Source: Sorghum bicolor (taxonomy: Eukaryota > Streptophyta > Magnoliopsida > Poales > Poaceae). Taken from it: DNA of 64,000 bases. The stretch lies in the NCBI RefSeq assembly GCF_000003195.3, contig NC_012870.2, positions 23,862,501 through 23,926,500 of the forward strand, written 5' to 3'. The notes below the pieces were generated by a model. The model saw only the letters and a program-made list of their open reading frames with translations, did not search any database and was not told the DNA's origin. This document shows positions 38,262 through 49,543 of this stretch, piece by piece (position 1 is the first letter of the stretch; each line of letters opens with the position of its first letter). The translations under genes and the position numbers were made by a program.

Positions 38262-39630
38262 TGTTGACGGTCCTTCAGTATCAAATTTAATCATCAAATA
38301 AATAAAGAAAAAAGGTTCCAAATGCAACCAACACCTAGACTTAGGATTTTATCTGACAGAATTCCACGAGTTTTGGTGTTTGTCTATTTCTGCAGGGGGT
38401 TATCAGGAAATACGGAGGAAAGACCCACATGTCGGGTTTACATAAAGATATTAATGTGCCGCGAAATTTTCTATCATCTAGAAGACTCCAGAAGCCACGG
38501 GAACGAACGGGAAGGCGATCGGGCCTGGGGGCAGGGCGCCCGCCCTCCCCCCTAGGGCGCCCGCCCTGAGTTAGAGTCCAATCAGGACCTGTCTCGCGGA
38601 TTACGCTCCACCGACCTAAAGGATCAAGGATAACCGTTCAATCAATGTCGATTTGATCCGACGGCCCAGATTCACTTGAGGGGACTATATAAGCAGACCC
38701 CTTGGACCCTAGAGGAGAACAAGTTCATTGTAGAGTTGAGAGGTGCCCTCGAAGGATAACCTTTCCTCTACATAGACAGAGCAAAAGCTAGGGTTTGGAG
38801 ATGAGAGCTTTCCACTCTTCTCTAAACTAGAGTAGATCTAGATAGTAGTGACATGGAGAGCGAGGGAGGATTGGAGGAGAGGCCGGCCTGTTGGTTCTTC
38901 CTCCGGTTGTACTTCGCCATGATCAAGCTCTAATCAAGCTTGCTCATGGGATGACTCTGGTAATCTACTTCTATTTCATTATGCAATTACTATTCAAGTA
39001 TGTTCTGGTTCACAACTCTTTTGAGTACTTTTAATCTATAGGACCCTATAGGTTAGAGTTGTAGTATAGGTGTAAGCGTGGTGCTTAGACCTAGATTACT
39101 TATGGATATCCCCTGTCTAACTGGATTGTGTGGTAGGCCGCATAGGTGACAGTTATGTTGGTCCCCTGTAGTCCACCTCCTGTTAGCAGGACGGGTAGGG
39201 TTTATCGGCCTATGGATAAGCATCCTTTGTGGTGTATTCTTATCACGTGGTTCGTCCTAGACATAGACATACCCCTCTGAAGTAGAGAAACCATAGTTAT
39301 CCTCTCTATTCTCCTACCATCGCCCATATATTAGATTGCTCTACTCTCTATTCCCATATTATCACCCATTGTTATCTTACCTTTAATATTGTTAATATTC
39401 AATTCTATCATCTTTCCTATTTACACCTACCTATCTATCTAGGTTAAGTTAGAGCATAGATCAGTTCTCCCGTTTTCCTGTGGATACGATAAAACCTTTA
39501 ACCGGGTAAAAGCTACAACGGTATCCGTGCGCTTGCGGATTTATCTTTGTGCGTATAAATACCATAGTACACTCTAGTGCCATGCTGGGATGACAACCTA
39601 GTATTCAAGTGGTGTTAGCAAGTGTCAACA
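38262..39630 (+). repeat. 5' LTR of the non-autonomous retrotransposon
   Basis: 1369 bp bounded by TG and CA. It includes a TATA box in GGACTATATAAGCAG (about 38683-38697) and a doubled GGGCGCCCGCCCT motif (about 38536-38569). The 3' copy is 1367 bp. Confidence 0.93.
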
Positions 39631-39637
39631 AGCATTT

Positions 39638-39655
39638 TGGCGCCGTTGCCGGGGA
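39638..39655 (+). other. Primer-binding site, tRNA-Asp type
   Basis: TGGCGCCGTTGCCGGGGA directly follows the 5' LTR after a short spacer. It is complementary to the 3' end of plant tRNA-Asp as recalled for Athila-type elements. Confidence 0.75.
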
Positions 39656-39701
39656 GACGGTTGCTGAGTTGACTACGAACTAGCTTAATCATTTTCTAAA
39701 A

Positions 39702-39705
39702 AATA

Positions 39706-39745
<40 letters not shown>
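39702..39745. repeat. (AAT)n microsatellite
   Basis: A run of about fourteen AAT/ATA triplets lies in the retrotransposon leader before gag. Confidence 0.9.
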
Positions 39746-39814
39746 TTTCCTTTTATCCTTTGCCTCATCTCTGCTATTCTTTCTTCTTATCTAATCCTTG
39801 ATCTCTGGTCTATC

Positions 39815-40360
39815 ATGAATTCAAACATGTCTATCTATGAATTTTATAGACCTACTGGGACACATCTCGAACCACCAAAATCTTCAAAGCCTATCATAGC
39901 ATCTAGTTTTGAGATAGACCCCGAATACATAGAATTTGTTCAAAAACAACCTTTCTCAGGAGAAGGTGAGGAAAACCCATACACACACCTAAGAGAGTTT
40001 TATCGAGTCTGTGACCTCCTTCGCATTGAAGGCATGTCCGATGAGACCCTTAAATGGAAGCTCTTTCCGTTCTCTTTAACAGGAAAAGCTAGACATTGGT
40101 ACAAACTCAAAGTAGGGAGTGTTCATGGAGATTGGAAGGAGTTATATAATAGTTTTCTTTTTAAATATTTTCCAATCTCCGAAGTGGTGGAACTTCGGCG
40201 TGAGATTCTTTCTTTTAGACAACTGGAAGAAGAATCTCTCGGCAAATCATGGGACCGCTTTATTAACCTTACTCTCACTGGCCCAAAGCTTTTTATTCCA
40301 GAAGAAGTTCTTCTAATTCGCTTTTTGAGAGCCTTAGTAGGGAAAATAAGCAAACCTTGA
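39815..40360 (+). CDS. Gag-like protein, gypsy type, short
   Basis: A 181-aa frame with a retrotransposon gag core: PYTHLREFYRVCD, LKWKLFPFSLTGKARHWY, LFKYFPISEVVELRREI and ESLGKSWDRF. This is the gypsy/Athila-Tat gag domain that forms the particle shell. It ends shortly after the domain, and a related Ser/Thr-rich frame follows at 40440-40640 in another frame, so the original gag was probably longer. No zinc knuckle and no pol follow before the 3' LTR. Confidence 0.85.
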   Translation: MNSNMSIYEFYRPTGTHLEPPKSSKPIIASSFEIDPEYIEFVQKQPFSGEGEENPYTHLREFYRVCDLLRIEGMSDETLKWKLFPFSLTGKARHWYKLKVGSVHGDWKELYNSFLFKYFPISEVVELRREILSFRQLEEESLGKSWDRFINLTLTGPKLFIPEEVLLIRFLRALVGKISKP

Positions 40361-40639
40361 ATACAGCCTCTATGAGCAGATACAACCATGCACTTGATCT
40401 CTGCCTTGTCTCTATGAGCAGATACACTTCGAGCAAAATATGGAGGAGTTTTACAACTCCCAGACTCCACCAAGTGAAGAATCTAGATCTACGAGCACAA
40501 ACACACTGAGCAAGATACTGCCAACGCCGCACTTTGAACTGCTAGACAAACGAAGAACATGGGTGACACCGTATCAAGAGGTGCAGACGTCAAGGTCCAC
40601 ACCTGAATTAAATAACGCACCTAAAGAATCAACACGGTG

Positions 40640-42816
40640 AGAAGTCTTGTTCAGAAGACTTAAAACATTGAACCCTCGTCGAAAGGTAAAATCGGTAGTT
40701 ATCCATATTTATCCTTTCTGCATTCTCTTTTCCTTAAATTATTTACTTTCCTTAAATAGCTTGTTAGTTAATCATGCTATCTTGAAAAGAAATTAAAAAT
40801 GTTAAAAACAGTAAGCCCCATGTGAGTATACTCGTGGCATAAAACCCATAAGTACATTCACTGTGATGGCGTAAAAATAAAATAAATATATTCCTGTCCT
40901 ATAGAAATGAAAATATAAAAATAAATTTATGATCCTACCAAAGAGAGTAATATTTATTAGAGGAAGCTCAACATGATAAAGGCAAAGAGATTTTTATGCT
41001 AACACTTAACCAGTTCCACAAAGCTGTCTTGTCTATTTGAGCTCTACAGAATTCAAGAATCAAAGAAGACTAGCAAACGGAGGACATCCTAATCGCTGTC
41101 AGGGTGCTACCGACATTCAAATACACCTCCGCCACCTGCTAGCTACATCAGAAGAAATTATGTCAAAAGCCAGCTTGGAGGAGAGCACCCTCATTTCCAC
41201 CTAAGTGTTTCTACTCATGTTTATACTTTACTCAAATAATAAAAAGATGCATAATCATAAAAATCCAAATAAAGATTTTGTGCTTATATATATATCTTTG
41301 CTTAGTTTGCTAAATAAATAAATAAATTAAGTTTGCTATGAACCCTCATGATAAGCTCTCACATAGAAATGATGAATAGTTGCTCTGCCATGACTAGTTC
41401 TCAAAATTGAATTCTCTCTCAAGTTTAGGCATGACTGTTATGAATTAAGATTTGCTCTAAACCTGAACTGGTGGGAAGAGTACTTGATCTAAAGTTTAAG
41501 TCGTTAACGGATATGATATGGGAAGGTTGAGCTGCTGTTTATCTGTTTCTAGAGATGCTAGAATTCTAGAGAATTTTATCTTTGAAAATATTTAAAATGT
41601 TGCATGATGAGTTCCTGTATGATGAGAGTTTAAAATCCTACCACAGCCATATATACATGCTTATTAGACAATGAACCATACATTTACTTTTTACTGCTTA
41701 TGAGCATTGAATGTGGTCAAGCTGTGTAGACCCTTTGGAACTTGTCATGCGGTTAAAATCAAGATTCACTTGCACGTTCACTCATACATGCTACTTCTAC
41801 TCTGGAAGTACGCATCCACATACATCCACTCATTCCCATCTCCAGATTCACCTAAAATGATTCTACTCCTATCCGGGAGAGAATAACCAAAACATTATCC
41901 TATCCCTGTTATTCCCCGTGAAATAAATGCTCGAGATATTTTGGTTACTACCACTTGCTACATTATTCTAGGAGGGTGAGTGCTCTGAAAAAAATACGAG
42001 GAAATAAAAAGGGGCAAGTGCCCGGAACCTCGAAGAAAAGAAAAAGTGAGACGAGAGGTAAAAATGGACAAGTGTCCGACAGTAGAATTAGGGGTACAAG
42101 ATACCCACCTGAGAGAAAAGAAAAAGAAAATATAGAGCATCTCATTCCCCTCGAAAAGCTTCAAGTGCAAGAAAGGTATGTATCTCCTTAAAAGAACAAA
42201 AGTAGAATTAGACTTTCACCATTGTCATCACCCTACACCATTCATTCGCCACACATGCACATCTTGATATTGACTTATTGACTTATTTCTCTAGATCCAT
42301 GGTTTAACTATGCAATAAATGTCTTCTAAGTATGTATATTTTATCTCCCACCTATGAGCTCCAGATATCAAGCCTTATTAGAATAGGGTGAGAGAGAAGG
42401 CAATGTCACTATGCCTCATACCACAAATACCACATACTTTGAGAGAAGGCATATACCATCACAGCCTTGGTAAGGATCCAGAAATACCACAAAAGAGAGA
42501 CTAGAGAGAGTCATACAAGGATTCTCTGAGTTTTATTTTGAAAATCTACAAAAACTCCAGAGCTATAGCTAATTAAGAATAAGAGACATGGCGCTTGACT
42601 AGACTGTTCTATCTTTTAACTGCTCAAGACACAAGTGACGGTTGCAATCCCCATGGTGAAAGGTAAAATGAGTAAGTTTTAAGTCTTAACAGTTTACCCT
42701 AACCCAGAGATGAGATCTTGCTTGAACGCATGTGTACTTTTAAGGCATGAAACCACTGCAGAAACTCTTGAGTCCATCCTTGCTCAGGGACGAGCAAAAG
42801 GTAAGCTTGGAGTAGT
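40640..42816. other. Non-coding interior of the LTR element
   Basis: About 2.2 kb with no pol domains. Open frames are short and unsupported. The last bases before the 3' LTR (AAGGTAAGCTTGGAGTAGT) are a degenerate polypurine-tract region. Confidence 0.7.
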
Positions 42817-44183
42817 TGTTGACGGTCCTTAAGTATCATATTTAATCATCAAATAAATAAAGAAAAGGATCCAAATGCAACCAACACCTAGACTTAGGGT
42901 TTTATCTAATAGAATTCCACGAGTTTTGGTGTTTGTCTATTTCTACAGGGGGTTATCAGGAAATACGGAGGAAAGGCCCATATGTCGGGTTTACATAGAG
43001 ATATTAGCGTGCCGCGTAATTTTCTCTCATCTAGAAGACTCCAGAAGCCACGGGAACGAACGTGTAGGCGATCGGGCCCGAGGGCAGGGCGCCCGCCCTC
43101 CCCCTAGGGCGCCCGCCCTGAGTTAGAGTCCAATCAGGACCGGTCTCGCGGATTACGCTCCACCGACCTAAAGGATCAAGGATAACCGTTCAATCAATGT
43201 CGGTTTGATCCGACAACCCAGATTCACTTGAGGGGACTATATAAGTAGACCCCCTGGCCCCTGGAGGAGAACAAGTTCATTGTAGAGTTGAGAGGTGCCC
43301 TCGAAGGATAACCTTTCCTCTACATAGACAGAGCAAAAGCTAGGGTTTGGAGATGAGAGCTCTCCTCTCTTCTCTAAACTAGAGTAGATCTAGATAGTAG
43401 CGACATGGAGAGCGAGGGAGGATTGGAGGAGAGGCCGGCCTGTCGGTTCTTCCTCCGGTTGTACTTCGCCATGATCAAGCTCTAATCAAGCTTGCTCATG
43501 GGATGACTCTGGTAATCTACTTCTATTTCATTATGCAATTACTATTCATGTATGTTCTGGTTCACAACTCTTTTGAGTACTTTTAATCTATAGGACCCTA
43601 TAGGTTAGAGTTGTAGTATAGGTGTAAGCGTGGTGCTTAGATCTAGATTACTTGTGGATATCCCCTGTCTAACTGGATCGTGTGGTAGGCCGCGTAGGTG
43701 ACAGTTACGTTGGTCCCCTGTAGTCCACCTCCTGTTAGCAGGACGGGTAGGGTTTATCAGCCTATGGATAAGCATCCTTTGTGATGTATTCTTATCACGT
43801 GGTTCGTCCTAGACATAGACATACCCCTCTAAAGTAGAGAAACGATAGTTATCCTCTCTATTCTCCTACCATCGCCCATATATTAGATTGCTCTACTCTC
43901 TATTCCCATATTATCACCCATTGTTATCTTACCTTTAATATTGTTCTTATTCAATTCTACCATCTTTCCTATTTACACCTACCTATCTATCTAGGTTAAG
44001 TTAGAGCATAGATCAGTTCTCCCGTTTTCCTGTGGATACAATAAAATCTTTAACCGGGTAAAAGCTACAACGGTATCCGTGCGCTTGCGGATTTATCTGT
44101 GTGCGTATAAATACCATAGTACACTCTAGTGCCATGCTGGGGATGACAACCTAGTATTCAAGTGGTGTTAGCAAGTGTCAACA
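42817..44183 (+). repeat. 3' LTR of the non-autonomous retrotransposon
   Basis: 1367 bp, same ends as the 5' LTR, followed directly by the ATGGG duplication. Differences from the 5' copy cluster in the first third. Confidence 0.93.
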
Positions 44184-44299
44184 ATGGGCGGCGGGTGTGG
44201 GTGAGGATGGGCCGCAGCTGAAGATTGTTTAGGGTTTGGCTGACACTGACTAGTGGGTCCTCTAAATTTTAGTGTGCGGGAGTGGGCTGGGCCAAGCGC

Positions 44300-44510
44300 G
44301 CCAAAGTGAAAATGGGCTATACCGACCGATGGTTGGTCTCTAAGATATATCTTTAGCGTCCGATGTTCTGACGCGGATTCGTAGCGACCGATGTTCTGCC
44401 CTATAAATAATTATAGCGACCAATGATCAGTTACAAATTTATAGCGATCGAGGGTTCAACGCTAATAATAAGTTTTAGCGTCCATTGTCTGACGGTATAG
44501 ATTGGCTACG
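44300..44510. repeat. Subterminal repeats of CACTA 2
   Basis: Four to six variants of TAGCGACCGATGTTCTG (also TAGCGTCC, TAGCGACCAATGATC) lie within 350 bp of the right CACTA terminus. Spacing and motif differ from the ACCGGTGC arrays of CACTA 1, so this is another family. Confidence 0.75.
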
Positions 44511-44660
44511 TTGCGGTAAATATGCATTAACCGCTGCGGGCGTGTTATGTTGACAGCTACGGTTAATAGATTAACTGCAGCGGACACGGGCGTCCGCGAC
44601 GCGTTTGCCCGCTGCGGAAAAGGGAAAACGCCCGCCACGGTTATTTTTTCTGGAGTAGTG

Positions 44661-44795
44661 TTCGTCTCGCAAATTACAGGTAAACTGTGTAATTAGTTTT
44701 TACTTTTATTTATATTTAATGTTCTATGCATATGTCTAAAGATTCGATGTCACTGTGAAAAATTTTGCAAAAATTTTTAAAGTAAACCAAGGCCC
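44661..44795. mobile_element. Half of a GGCCTTGTTTAG-family MITE
   Basis: It begins abruptly at TTCGTCTCGCAAATTACAGG, which corresponds to the middle of the full copies at 16832 and 30721, and runs to the decayed terminus AAAGTAAACCAAGGCC. It was evidently cut by the insertion of CACTA 2. Confidence 0.8.
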
Positions 44796-45064
44796 TGATT
44801 CTCACCGGCCTGGAGAGACACGCTCACACGCACGTCGACACGTACGTGCTTACTGTGCATGCAATCACGCGCCAACACGATGCTCCACCACCGAGTCCCA
44901 GGTGACACCGCTCCTTGACCCCGACCTCTCTCTGCAGCTGGACCTGCGCGCGCGAACGCCAATCAACCCTCTACCTCATATATGGGCCCGCTGATCCCGC
45001 TACCTTAACTTGCTATATTTTCACAGGCACCACACACTAGAGAGAGAACGAGAGCGCGCCATTT

Positions 45065-45629
45065 ATGGGTCAGGACGCCGTGGCAGCGAACGGCACCGCC
45101 GGCGGCGGCCGGCGCCGCGCAAGGCCGCACGCCGTGGTGATGCCGTACCCGCTGCAGGGCCACGTCATCCCGGCGGTGCACCTGGCGCTGCGGCTGGCGG
45201 AGCGCGGGTTCGCGGTCACCTTCGTCAACACGGAGTCCGTGCACCACCAGATCGGCGCCGGCGGCGACATCTTCGCCGCCGTGCGGGCGGGAGGAGGAGG
45301 AGCTACGACGACGACGACGGAGCTGGACGTGCGGTACGAGCTGGTGAGCGACGGCTTCCCGCTGGGCTTCGACCGCTCGCTGAACCACGACCAGTTCATG
45401 GAGGGCATCCTGCACGTGCTCCCGGCCCACGTCGAGGAGCTCCTCCGCCGCGTCGTCGTCGACCCGCCCACCACGTGCCTCGTCATCGACACCTTCTTCG
45501 TGTGGCCGGCCACGCTGGCACGGAAGCTGGGCGTCCCCTACGTGTCCTTCTGGACGGAGCCCGCGCTCATCTTCAACCTCTACTACCACATGGACCTGCT
45601 CACCAAGCACGGCCACTTCAAATGCAAAG
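45065..45629 (+). pseudogene. UGT86-like glycosyltransferase, exon 1 only
   Basis: 188 codons of the N-terminal acceptor-binding half of a family 1 UDP-glycosyltransferase: PYPLQGHVIPAVHLALRL with the catalytic His, VIDTFFVWPATLA with the partner Asp, and SFWTEPALIFNLYYHMDLL. The exon ends at AAAG|GTACGT in phase 1. I found no second exon with a PSPG box (HCGWNS) between here and the next gene at 49544 or elsewhere in the window. Either the intron exceeds 3.9 kb and exon 2 was lost, or the copy is truncated. It is close to the complete copy 4.5 kb downstream and in the same orientation, so the two are tandem duplicates. A TATATTT lies about 45 bp before the ATG. Confidence 0.8.
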
Positions 45630-47675
45630 GTACGTAATTAACTAAGCTAAACTGATGAGATGATGCTATAATTAACCTTTTCGATGATCTCGATCGATCT
45701 CTACCGGATAAATATGTCCTCTAAAATTAAGCCTCGTCACGTGGTACTAGCGAAGATGAAGCTGTGTTTTGATTAAAAAAAAAACATTTGAGCTTCTTGT
45801 GTTATCGTGAATGGCTGAGACAAAGAGGACAAATTGTCCAGATAGCTAGTAGAAGCTTGTTTTTTCAGCTTCACGTGCGACGCACAAGAGAGCATCTATA
45901 GGAGGTCCACGCGAGAAGCGGGTAAGATTTTATCCGTTTTGGTAAGAAGCTGGAGAAAAATCTATACCAACCGAGATCTAAATTGGCACCATGTGTCCAT
46001 GTCTATACAAGTATAAACACCAGGCCAAGTTGGACAAGCCAAGCATCTCTATACCATTCCTGTACTAGTTGGTATATCCGGCGAGAAGAAGAGTCTCCAT
46101 CCCATACTAGCCTCCAAGCCAGCCATTCTGGCTAACATTAGTATCGGCCAAAACTCAATAAGTAGCATACTTCTTTGATGTTCGGTTTTAAGAACTTGTT
46201 AAATCATATTTACTATATATTAAATTCAAGTTTATGTAATTCAAACATAATTATAGCTAATATCATGCGTACATATATCATATATAATTATTTACATAAC
46301 TATTACTTTATTAACGCTTGACTTGAAACGGTACAAGGGCATAGGTTTGAAGGGAAAAAAAAACAAAAGAAAACAGTCAGTGAAATGGTGTCCTTTAAAA
46401 AGAACTCTGAAGCTAAAAATAGAATGCTATCTGGAATAGGAGTATGTTCCAGCACTGGTGCAACCCCTGTTGCATTATCTAGGTTTACATTTACATAAAT
46501 AGTAATATGAGATGAGATGAGTTGAAAATAAAGTTTGATGAGGACAAAAGTGAGGGACACGCCACTTGACTTAACAGAGGCTGACGATATGAAACGCATG
46601 ACGAGAGCAGCCCCCAACCAGTCGTTGGGAGACACGGACCGCTAGTTGCCTCCATTCTCCAATCTCCAACGCTTTTCTTTCGCCCAATTTAAGCAGTTCC
46701 TACCAAAAAAACGATTCAAGACCTGTACTGCATGCTCCTCAAATAAAGCCACGCAGTTGGAGGACAGGAGTGGCGCAGATCCACCCGGTCGCCATCGTCT
46801 GGGCCACACACTGAAAATCTCGTTCTCCTTGGGTTTGTTGTATTCTTCAGAACCATCATATCTCACTGTCGGCACGTCGCTAGCCGAATGCCCAGGGCGC
46901 CGAGCATTATTACAGGTACAGTGCACGTACATAAGCGTCTTGGAGTAGTACACAGAAAAGTTTGTTGCTTGCCAGTCACTAATACGATTCCAAATCAGTC
47001 TGTTTCGGACGATCAAATCCAAGGGGGGTCGAGTCTCATTGGATTTGATGGTATTAGTAAATCACTCGATTCACTATTCTGTGTCATCCAATCCTATGGC
47101 TTGCTTTAGCCAGTTCGTCACCGCCCTTGGCCTTATTAGGGCATCTTTGAAGTTACTCAACCTAGAAACTATTTTCTTAGGCCTATAATATAAGGTATCC
47201 AAAAATTGTAGGACATATTGTGCAAAACAAATGATGCATGTAACTCTCCTTTAATTGTAGAGAGATCTTGTGTTTACTGTATTTTAAGTCTACTAGTAGA
47301 CACTAATGATAAGTACACATATTATTGGTAGTTTTGGCGAGTTAATTCACCTAGAATACATTATAATTTGAGACGAAATTTGAATGCTTCAATACCTTAT
47401 ATTTTACGGAAAAATGAAGTAGATGGTGATTTCTATGTTCATTAATTAGGATTCTAACTAAAGAAAATGATGATGTGGCCTCGGTGACGAGAGCTTGCTG
47501 GCTTTACTTTCTCCTTCGCCCACACCTCTCTTCCAACCAAGGTGAAGATGATGAATGACTTGACAAGGAAAAAGAGCATATGATCTCCCTGGTAGGTGAG
47601 AAGGGCGTGAGAATCTAAAACATTTGTGGCATCAAAATTTACCTGAAGTGGCATATAAACGGTAACAATAACATA
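45630..47675. other. Intron remnant or intergenic sequence, no gene
   Basis: No glycosyltransferase exon and no other domain could be recognised. Open frames at 46300-47110 show no family motif. Confidence 0.55.
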
Positions 47676-47945
47676 CTCCCTCTGTCTCACTAAAAATGTT
47701 ATTTTAGCATTCAAATTGTGTCCCAATAAAAAGGTCGTTTTAAGGGCGCAGGTCCTATGCCTACAAGTAACAACACTCTCTACCATAGCATGCAATCAAC
47801 AGACCATATATGCATGGGAAAGCGGAGCACAAGAGATAGAATTTTTGTGTCCACCGTACTAGAGTAGGGATATGTTAGTATTTTTGCTATAGTCTTGGTA
47901 CATGTGTCCATTCCTAGAACGACATTAATTTCGGGACAGAGCGGA
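47676..47945. mobile_element. Stowaway-type MITE
   Basis: Termini CTCCCTCTGTCTCACTAAAA and CGGGACAGAGCGGA are flanked by TA on both sides. It is somewhat diverged from the copy at 20480. Confidence 0.7.
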
Positions 47946-48137
47946 TATGAGTACATCTTATCATAGAAGATGAAGTGACATATAGGAGTAGAAGGTAGTC
48001 GTTGCCTCTTATCATAGGAGATGCCCAATGGCACTTTTGACCTATGCATCTCGATAGAGAAAAACCTCCAATCCAAGCCTACTAGAGCTCAATGTCTACA
48101 ACCTACTTAGCTTGGTAACATAAATAATGAGATATTT

Positions 48138-48306
48138 TATATAAATATGGACAAACTTCAAATGATTTGAGTATGGATAAAATTAGGGTATGTCTATAGC
48201 CCACTCGGGTGTTGCAACACTATATAAATATGGACAAACTTTAAATGATTTAAGTATGGATAAAATTAGATTATGGCTATATAGCCCACTCAGGTGATAC
48301 AACACT
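48138..48306. repeat. 83-bp tandem duplication
   Basis: Two consecutive units start TATATAAATATGGACAAACT (48138 and 48221) and end in AGCCCACTC-GGTG-ACAACAC, with a few substitutions. Confidence 0.85.
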
Positions 48307-48697
48307 CGAAATTCACTATTTATCTTCCTCCTCGTCGCCCTTGTCGCGGCCCACCATCCCACTGTGGCCATGCTAGGGGTTTCACCCGAGCTCTGCGGTC
48401 ATGGCGGTCTCCTTCTTTCCCTCCCCAATCTCCGGCTTCCACGATGATCTCTAGCCATGACGCCCTGCCTCGACCTGGCTCGGACACCTGCGCTCGGTCA
48501 CCATCCCCACTGCTTGGTTGGCCTACCTCTCTCGAACCACTTTCTATTTCCGCCAGACTTGGAGAAGAAGAGGGGGGAGAGGCCGAATTTGCTGTAGAAA
48601 TCGATCGAGTGTTGCACGCTCCTGAAACACTCTGCGTGAGGTAGCATTCCCATAAAATTATAATAATAGTTGTCATATGGGCTAGGTATACTACTTA

Positions 48698-48870
48698 GGC
48701 CTTGTTTAGTTCCTTACCTTAGAAACTTTTTACCTATCACATCGAATCTTTAGACACATGTATGGAACATTAAATATAGATGAAAACAAAAACTAATTGT
48801 ACAATTTATCAACAAATCGCAAGACGAAAATGCTCAGTAGCCGAATCCAAAAAAAAAAGATCTGAACAAG
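48698..48870. mobile_element. Truncated GGCCTTGTTTAG-family MITE
   Basis: It starts GGCCTTGTTTAGTTCC preceded by TTA, with family interior (ATCACATCGAATCTTTAGAC, TAAATATAGATGAAAACAAA). The right end (GAACAAGG) has decayed. Confidence 0.7.
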
Positions 48871-49392
48871 GTGCTAGAGTTTTCTGTCATAAGAAGGAAG
48901 AATTCTGCATACATGACCGCAAGAATGTCATAGGAGTATGGGCTAGGAATGCCATTAAAACTAATAACTGTCATATAGAGTAGCAGACAAGCAGTACAAT
49001 GTCAAACTTGAATGCTGCCATATACACGAATCTTTTGAAGACGAAGGTATATAGTACTCTAAAAGCTGAGGTATACACGTCGTTGGTATCATCTTCCTTT
49101 CCACTATGATCTGTGTTGAAAAGTTTAGGCTATCCATCGTCTAGCTACCCCTATATAACTAATGGATTATTATCTACCTTGTCTGGTAGTACGTGCATTC
49201 ATCTATTACAATACTCCCCGTAGTCAACAATAAGGGCGGGCGATTTCTGGTTCCATACATCATCAAAACCTTGTACTGCTTGTCTGCTACATACTCCGAT
49301 TATTATACTGCCGGCCCTAACCAAATAGGAGTAACATGGAGAGTGAAAACCAAACCAGAAGGCCACCGGCGGCTAACGCGATAGCGACGGAT

Positions 49393-49399
49393 TTATAAG
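49393..49399 (+). promoter_or_regulatory. TATA box of the complete UGT gene
   Basis: TTATAAG lies about 150 bp before the ATG at 49544, in a moderately GC-rich promoter. It is the best match in the interval. Confidence 0.5.
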
Positions 49400-49543
49400 T
49401 AACCAGGAGGGTGATCGATGCAGCCGTTGACGACCACCAGGCCGGTCTCTCGCGGCGACCTAGTGAATCAACTGCGCGCACTGAAATCGAGCATCCCCTG
49501 ACCACCAGAGCGCGCTCGCTACGCTAGGACGACGTACGAAAAT

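Larger units (their letters stand above)
38262..44183 (+). mobile_element. Non-autonomous LTR retrotransposon, full length, TSD ATGGG
   Basis: Two long direct repeats (38262-39630 and 42817-44183) start TGTTGACGGTCC and end AGTGTCAACA, with an exact 5-bp duplication ATGGG outside (38257-38261, 44184-44188). The primer-binding site TGGCGCCGTTGCCGGGGA starts 8 bp after the left LTR and matches the 3' end of tRNA-Asp as used by Athila/Tat-type gypsy elements. The 3.2-kb interior has only a gag-like frame and no protease, reverse transcriptase or integrase, so it must be mobilised in trans. By eye the LTRs differ by a few percent, mostly in the first 450 bp. Confidence 0.93.
34790..44660 (-). mobile_element. 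CACTA transposon 2, left-truncated, hosting an LTR retrotransposon
   Basis: The right end (44660) reads TTTTCTGGAGTAGTG, i.e. CACTACTCCAGAAAA on the minus strand, a classical CACTA terminus. Subterminal repeats (TAGCGACCGATGTTCTG) lie inside it and the TNP2 pseudogene is further in. A complete LTR element (38262-44183) interrupts it. The bases outside the right end are the interior of a GGCCTTGTTTAG MITE, so CACTA 2 landed in a MITE. The left end is missing. Confidence 0.8.

Noticed and set aside
48183..48676. Frames of 62-118 aa on both strands
   Set aside because: They partly overlap an 83-bp tandem repeat, and the rest has no motif or conserved context.
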